Assembly: GCA_944385595.1 (NCBI GenBank) | Contig: CALWXY010000001.1 | Location: forward strand, 1-12,663 | Direction of reading: 5' to 3' | Length of the DNA stretch: 12,663 nt | DNA from: an uncultured Oscillospiraceae bacterium | GTDB lineage: Bacteria > Bacillota > Clostridia > Oscillospirales > Oscillospiraceae | Part shown: positions 11,406-12,663 of the stretch, piece by piece | How positions within the stretch are numbered: position 1 is the first letter of the stretch | Layout of the letters: the number at the start of each line of letters is the position of its first letter | Made by a program: the position numbers and the translations under genes | The notes under the pieces: model-generated | Seen by the model: the letters and a program-made list of their open reading frames with translations, nothing else | Told to the model about the DNA's origin: nothing | Databases searched by the model: none

Positions 11406-12663
11406 TTATTTCAGTTCCACAACAGTGACTCCGATTTCGCCCTCGCCGAATCTGCCCAGTCTGAAGCTTTTGACCTGGCGGTTCTTTTTGAGCGCCTGGT
11501 GCACCGCCGCGCGCAGCGCTCCTGTGCCCTTGCCGTGGATTATGGTCACCGTGTTCAGCTTCGCCAGAACCGCGCTGTCTATATATCTCTCCATGACGGG
11601 GATGGCCTCGTCGGTCATCATTCCCCTTATATCTATCTCCGAAGAAACAGGCACGGCGCGCAGCGAGGCCTGGTGTGTCGCCACCGTCTTCTGCGTCTCC
11701 TTTTTGCCGCTGCTCTCGACTATGCGCACCTCGTCCTGCCTGGCGCTGACGCGCATTATGCCCGCCTGGAGGGTCAGCCCGCCGTCGGCGGCGACCTCTA
11801 TAACCTCGGCCTTCACGCCCATGGAGACTATCTCCACCGTGTCGCCCTTGCGGACTGGGCGGCTGTTTTTCACCGGCTCCTGCGGGGCGATCTTCTCGGC
11901 GTATTTCTCCTCGGCGTCGTTCAGCCTGCGGCGCAGCTCCGAGCGCTCGGCGTTCTGGGCCTGATGGTCGGCTGCGCTCTGCTCGGCGCGGCGGCGCATA
12001 TCGTCTATCTCGTCGAAGGCCTGCTCCACCGTTCTGCGCGCGTCGTTCAGTATGGCCTCGGCCTCGCGCCGCGCGCGCTCGTTGGACATCTCGAGCCTGA
12101 CCTCGACCTCGCGCTTTGTGCGCTCGGCCTTTTTGAGCAGCTCGTCCGCCTCGCGCAGCTTGCGCCGTTCTTCGTCCCTGTCGTGTTCGAGCTGCTGGCG
12201 CATGCGCTCAAGCTGCTCAAGCGTGTCCTCGAACTGCATGGAGTCGGCGTTTATGAGCTTTTTGGCGGATTCTATAACGGCGTCCGACAGGCCGAGGCGG
12301 CGGGATATGGCAAAGGCGTTCGACTTGCCCGGTATGCCGATGAGCAGGCGGTAGGTCGGCCTGAGCGTCTCTACGTCGAACTCGCACGAGGCGTTCTGCA
12401 CGCCCGCCGTGGATGTGGCGTAGACCTTCAGCTCGGCGTAGTGCGTCGTCGCGGCTATCATGGCGCCGCTGGCCCTCGCGTGCTCGATGATGGATATGGC
12501 GAGCGCCGCGCCCTCCGTCGGGTCGGTGCCGGCGCCCAGCTCGTCGAACAGCAGCAGACTGCCCTCGCCGCACTCGTCGAGCACCTTGACGATATTGGTC
12601 ATGTGCGACGAGAAGGTGGAGAGCGACTGCTCTATGCTCTGCTCGTCGCCGATATCCGCGAGC
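11406..12663 (-). CDS. mutS2: MutS2 (C-terminal 418 codons; cut by window edge)
   Basis: MutS2 is a MutS-like ATPase without the mismatch-recognition domain; members act against recombination or on collided ribosomes. The visible part opens inside the ATPase domain with ADIGDEQSIEQSLSTFSSHM, which continues past the first in-frame ATG at 12602 to the window edge. Walker B follows (LLLFDELGAGTDP, fragment residues 36-48), then TTHYAELK. A long charged coiled coil spans about 141-230 of the fragment, and a KOW-like segment (VRKGDTVEI) lies near 270. The C-terminal Smr nuclease domain has DIRG (344-347), HGKGTG (376-381) and GEGEIGVTVVEL at the end. The last block departs slightly from the common GEGGxG. 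The N-terminal half and Walker A are outside the window. The gene is separated from the HPr-like gene by 136 nt, with no strong terminator visible. Confidence 0.96.
   Translation of the reverse strand, partial: LADIGDEQSIEQSLSTFSSHMTNIVKVLDECGEGSLLLFDELGAGTDPTEGAALAISIIEHARASGAMIAATTHYAELKVYATSTAGVQNASCEFDVETLRPTYRLLIGIPGKSNAFAISRRLGLSDAVIESAKKLINADSMQFEDTLEQLERMRQQLEHDRDEERRKLREADELLKKAERTKREVEVRLEMSNERARREAEAILNDARRTVEQAFDEIDDMRRRAEQSAADHQAQNAERSELRRRLNDAEEKYAEKIAPQEPVKNSRPVRKGDTVEIVSMGVKAEVIEVAADGGLTLQAGIMRVSARQDEVRIVESSGKKETQKTVATHQASLRAVPVSSEIDIRGMMTDEAIPVMERYIDSAVLAKLNTVTIIHGKGTGALRAAVHQALKKNRQVKSFRLGRFGEGEIGVTVVELK

Noticed and set aside
1..12663. CRISPR arrays, tRNA or rRNA genes, insertion sequences, phage genes
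   Set aside because: No regularly spaced repeats, no cloverleaf or rRNA-like sequence, no transposase or integrase reading frame on either strand.

Overview
The window is a block of conserved housekeeping genes, all read from the minus strand. It looks like the chromosome of a fairly GC-rich Gram-positive anaerobe of the Clostridia (Bacillota), possibly the Ruminococcaceae/Oscillospiraceae side. The reasons are the Gram-positive style division/cell-wall (dcw) order mraZ-rsmH-ftsL-PBP-murE-mraY with no murF between murE and mraY, a penicillin-binding protein with two C-terminal PASTA repeats, a MutS2 with an Smr tail, an HPr-family protein that keeps the Firmicutes regulatory serine 46, and strong AGGAGG-type ribosome binding sites. 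The taxon is an inference; no rRNA or marker search was possible.

In the direction of transcription (high to low coordinates) the layout is as follows. (1) 12663-11406 holds the C-terminal 418 codons of mutS2. (2) 11405-11270 is an AT-rich spacer with a convincing promoter for a small HPr-like gene (11269-11006). The residue normally phosphorylated by Enzyme I, His15, is a tyrosine here. (3) 11005-10670 has no convincing gene but contains a run of inverted repeats: a perfect three-way-junction fold, a third A/T-flanked palindrome and two terminator-like hairpins. (4) 10669-6331 looks like one operon: a ten-helix EamA/DMT permease, uvrC, rsmD, coaD and a coiled-coil protein of unknown function. 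Three junctions are tight (EamA/uvrC and uvrC/rsmD overlap; coaD is 4 nt from the coiled-coil gene), while rsmD/coaD are 59 nt apart. (5) 6330-6135 is the regulatory gap before the dcw cluster. It has a 13-bp GC-rich hairpin, a near-consensus sigma-A promoter and a tandem 10-bp repeat at the start site that fits an MraZ operator. (6) 6134-1 is the dcw cluster: mraZ, rsmH, ftsL-like, division PBP, murE and the first 182 codons of mraY, with the first three genes overlapping.

The dcw genes work together: MraZ regulates the cluster, RsmH methylates 16S rRNA, the FtsL-like protein and the PBP belong to the septal machine, and MurE and MraY make lipid I precursors. The upstream operon mixes DNA repair (UvrC), rRNA methylation (RsmD) and CoA synthesis (CoaD).

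Most of the window is ordinary core genome and I see no defence system, prophage or insertion sequence. The points most worth a second look are the Tyr15 HPr-like protein, the three-way-junction intergenic element, the two terminator-like hairpins directly upstream of an operon with no visible promoter, the tandem MraZ-type operator, and the heavy use of the isoleucine codon ATA in mraY.
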